Shown: in pieces, positions 63,972-64,000 of the stretch
Position numbering within the stretch: position 1 is the stretch's first letter
How the letters are laid out: every line of letters begins with the position of its first letter
Source: Roseomonas acroporae
GTDB taxonomy: Bacteria > Pseudomonadota > Alphaproteobacteria > Acetobacterales > Acetobacteraceae
Direction: 5' to 3'
Assembly (NCBI RefSeq): GCF_023223525.1
Contig: NZ_JALPRX010000057.1
Span: forward strand, 1-64,000
DNA: 64,000 bases
Notes under the pieces: generated by a model
The model's database searches: none
Seen by the model: only the letters and a program-made list of their open reading frames with translations
Told to the model about the DNA's origin: nothing
Made by a program: the position numbers and the translations under genes

Positions 63972-64000
63972 TTCCCCGGCGGCGGACCCCGGCGGCGCCG

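Overview
The window is a high-GC (visibly about 70% or more) chromosomal segment of an alphaproteobacterium, most likely Acetobacteraceae of the Roseomonas/Paracraurococcus kind. This placement is inference. It rests on composition, on a Bug/TctC-type binding protein, a TRAP importer and an sn-glycerol-3-phosphate-type ABC importer, on the ilvE / petP / petR arrangement, on the block yebC-ruvC-ruvA-ruvB-ybgC-tolQRAB-pal-cpoB-tilS-ftsH-folP, and on zapA-6S RNA-fau. No tRNA, rRNA, insertion sequence, prophage, plasmid gene or CRISPR array was seen. Almost everything is ordinary chromosomal housekeeping and nutrient uptake.

Layout. 1-8.3 kb: an SH3 lipoprotein, the UV-damage endonuclease UvsE, a TctC-type binding protein and the ugpBAEC operon. 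8.3-16.4 kb: a 29-bp tandem repeat, diaminopropionate ammonia-lyase, trpS, two paralogous short-chain dehydrogenases flanking a carboxymuconolactone-decarboxylase-like protein, and ilvE divergent from the regulators petP-petR. 16.4-24.2 kb: a two-gene hyfBC membrane module without catalytic subunits, a DctPQM TRAP transporter and an aldo/keto reductase. 24.4-30.1 kb: panE, an MFS permease, folP and ftsH. 30.5-42.3 kb: one long leftward block (tilS, cpoB, pal, tolBARQ, ybgC, ruvBAC, yebC) for envelope integrity, tRNA modification and recombination. 43-50.8 kb: a glycosyltransferase, ymdB-type phosphodiesterase, fau, 6S RNA, zapA, two poorly characterised proteins, class I aldolase, thiE and a CNNM/CorC-type protein. 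51-64 kb: an FMN reductase and an FkbM methyltransferase, a cytochrome P450, MgtC-like protein, an M20 amidohydrolase, divergent epmA/epmB, an overlapping AtzG-like/AtzE-like/secreted-protein operon and a GT39-like membrane glycosyltransferase.

The least ordinary content lies between the genes. A modular palindromic repeat occurs in three copies (start of the window, 24.2 kb, 30.3 kb), and a block inside it is inverted between copies. A second family consists of hairpin arrays built on short GAA/TCC-loop stems (13.0, 27.9, 50.9 and 55.1 kb); its last unit at 28.1 kb supplies the ftsH stop codon. Minisatellites of 12-29 bp, many with a 15-bp unit, sit in gaps and gene ends. Two genes (the SH3 lipoprotein and the FkbM methyltransferase) appear to lack ATG/GTG/TTG starts and may begin at CTG. 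I found no clear undescribed defence or biosynthetic system. The best leads are the invertible repeat, the orphan hyfBC pair, a 59-codon ORF with an ideal ribosome binding site in front of a dehydrogenase, and the secreted protein coupled to AtzE-like amidase.
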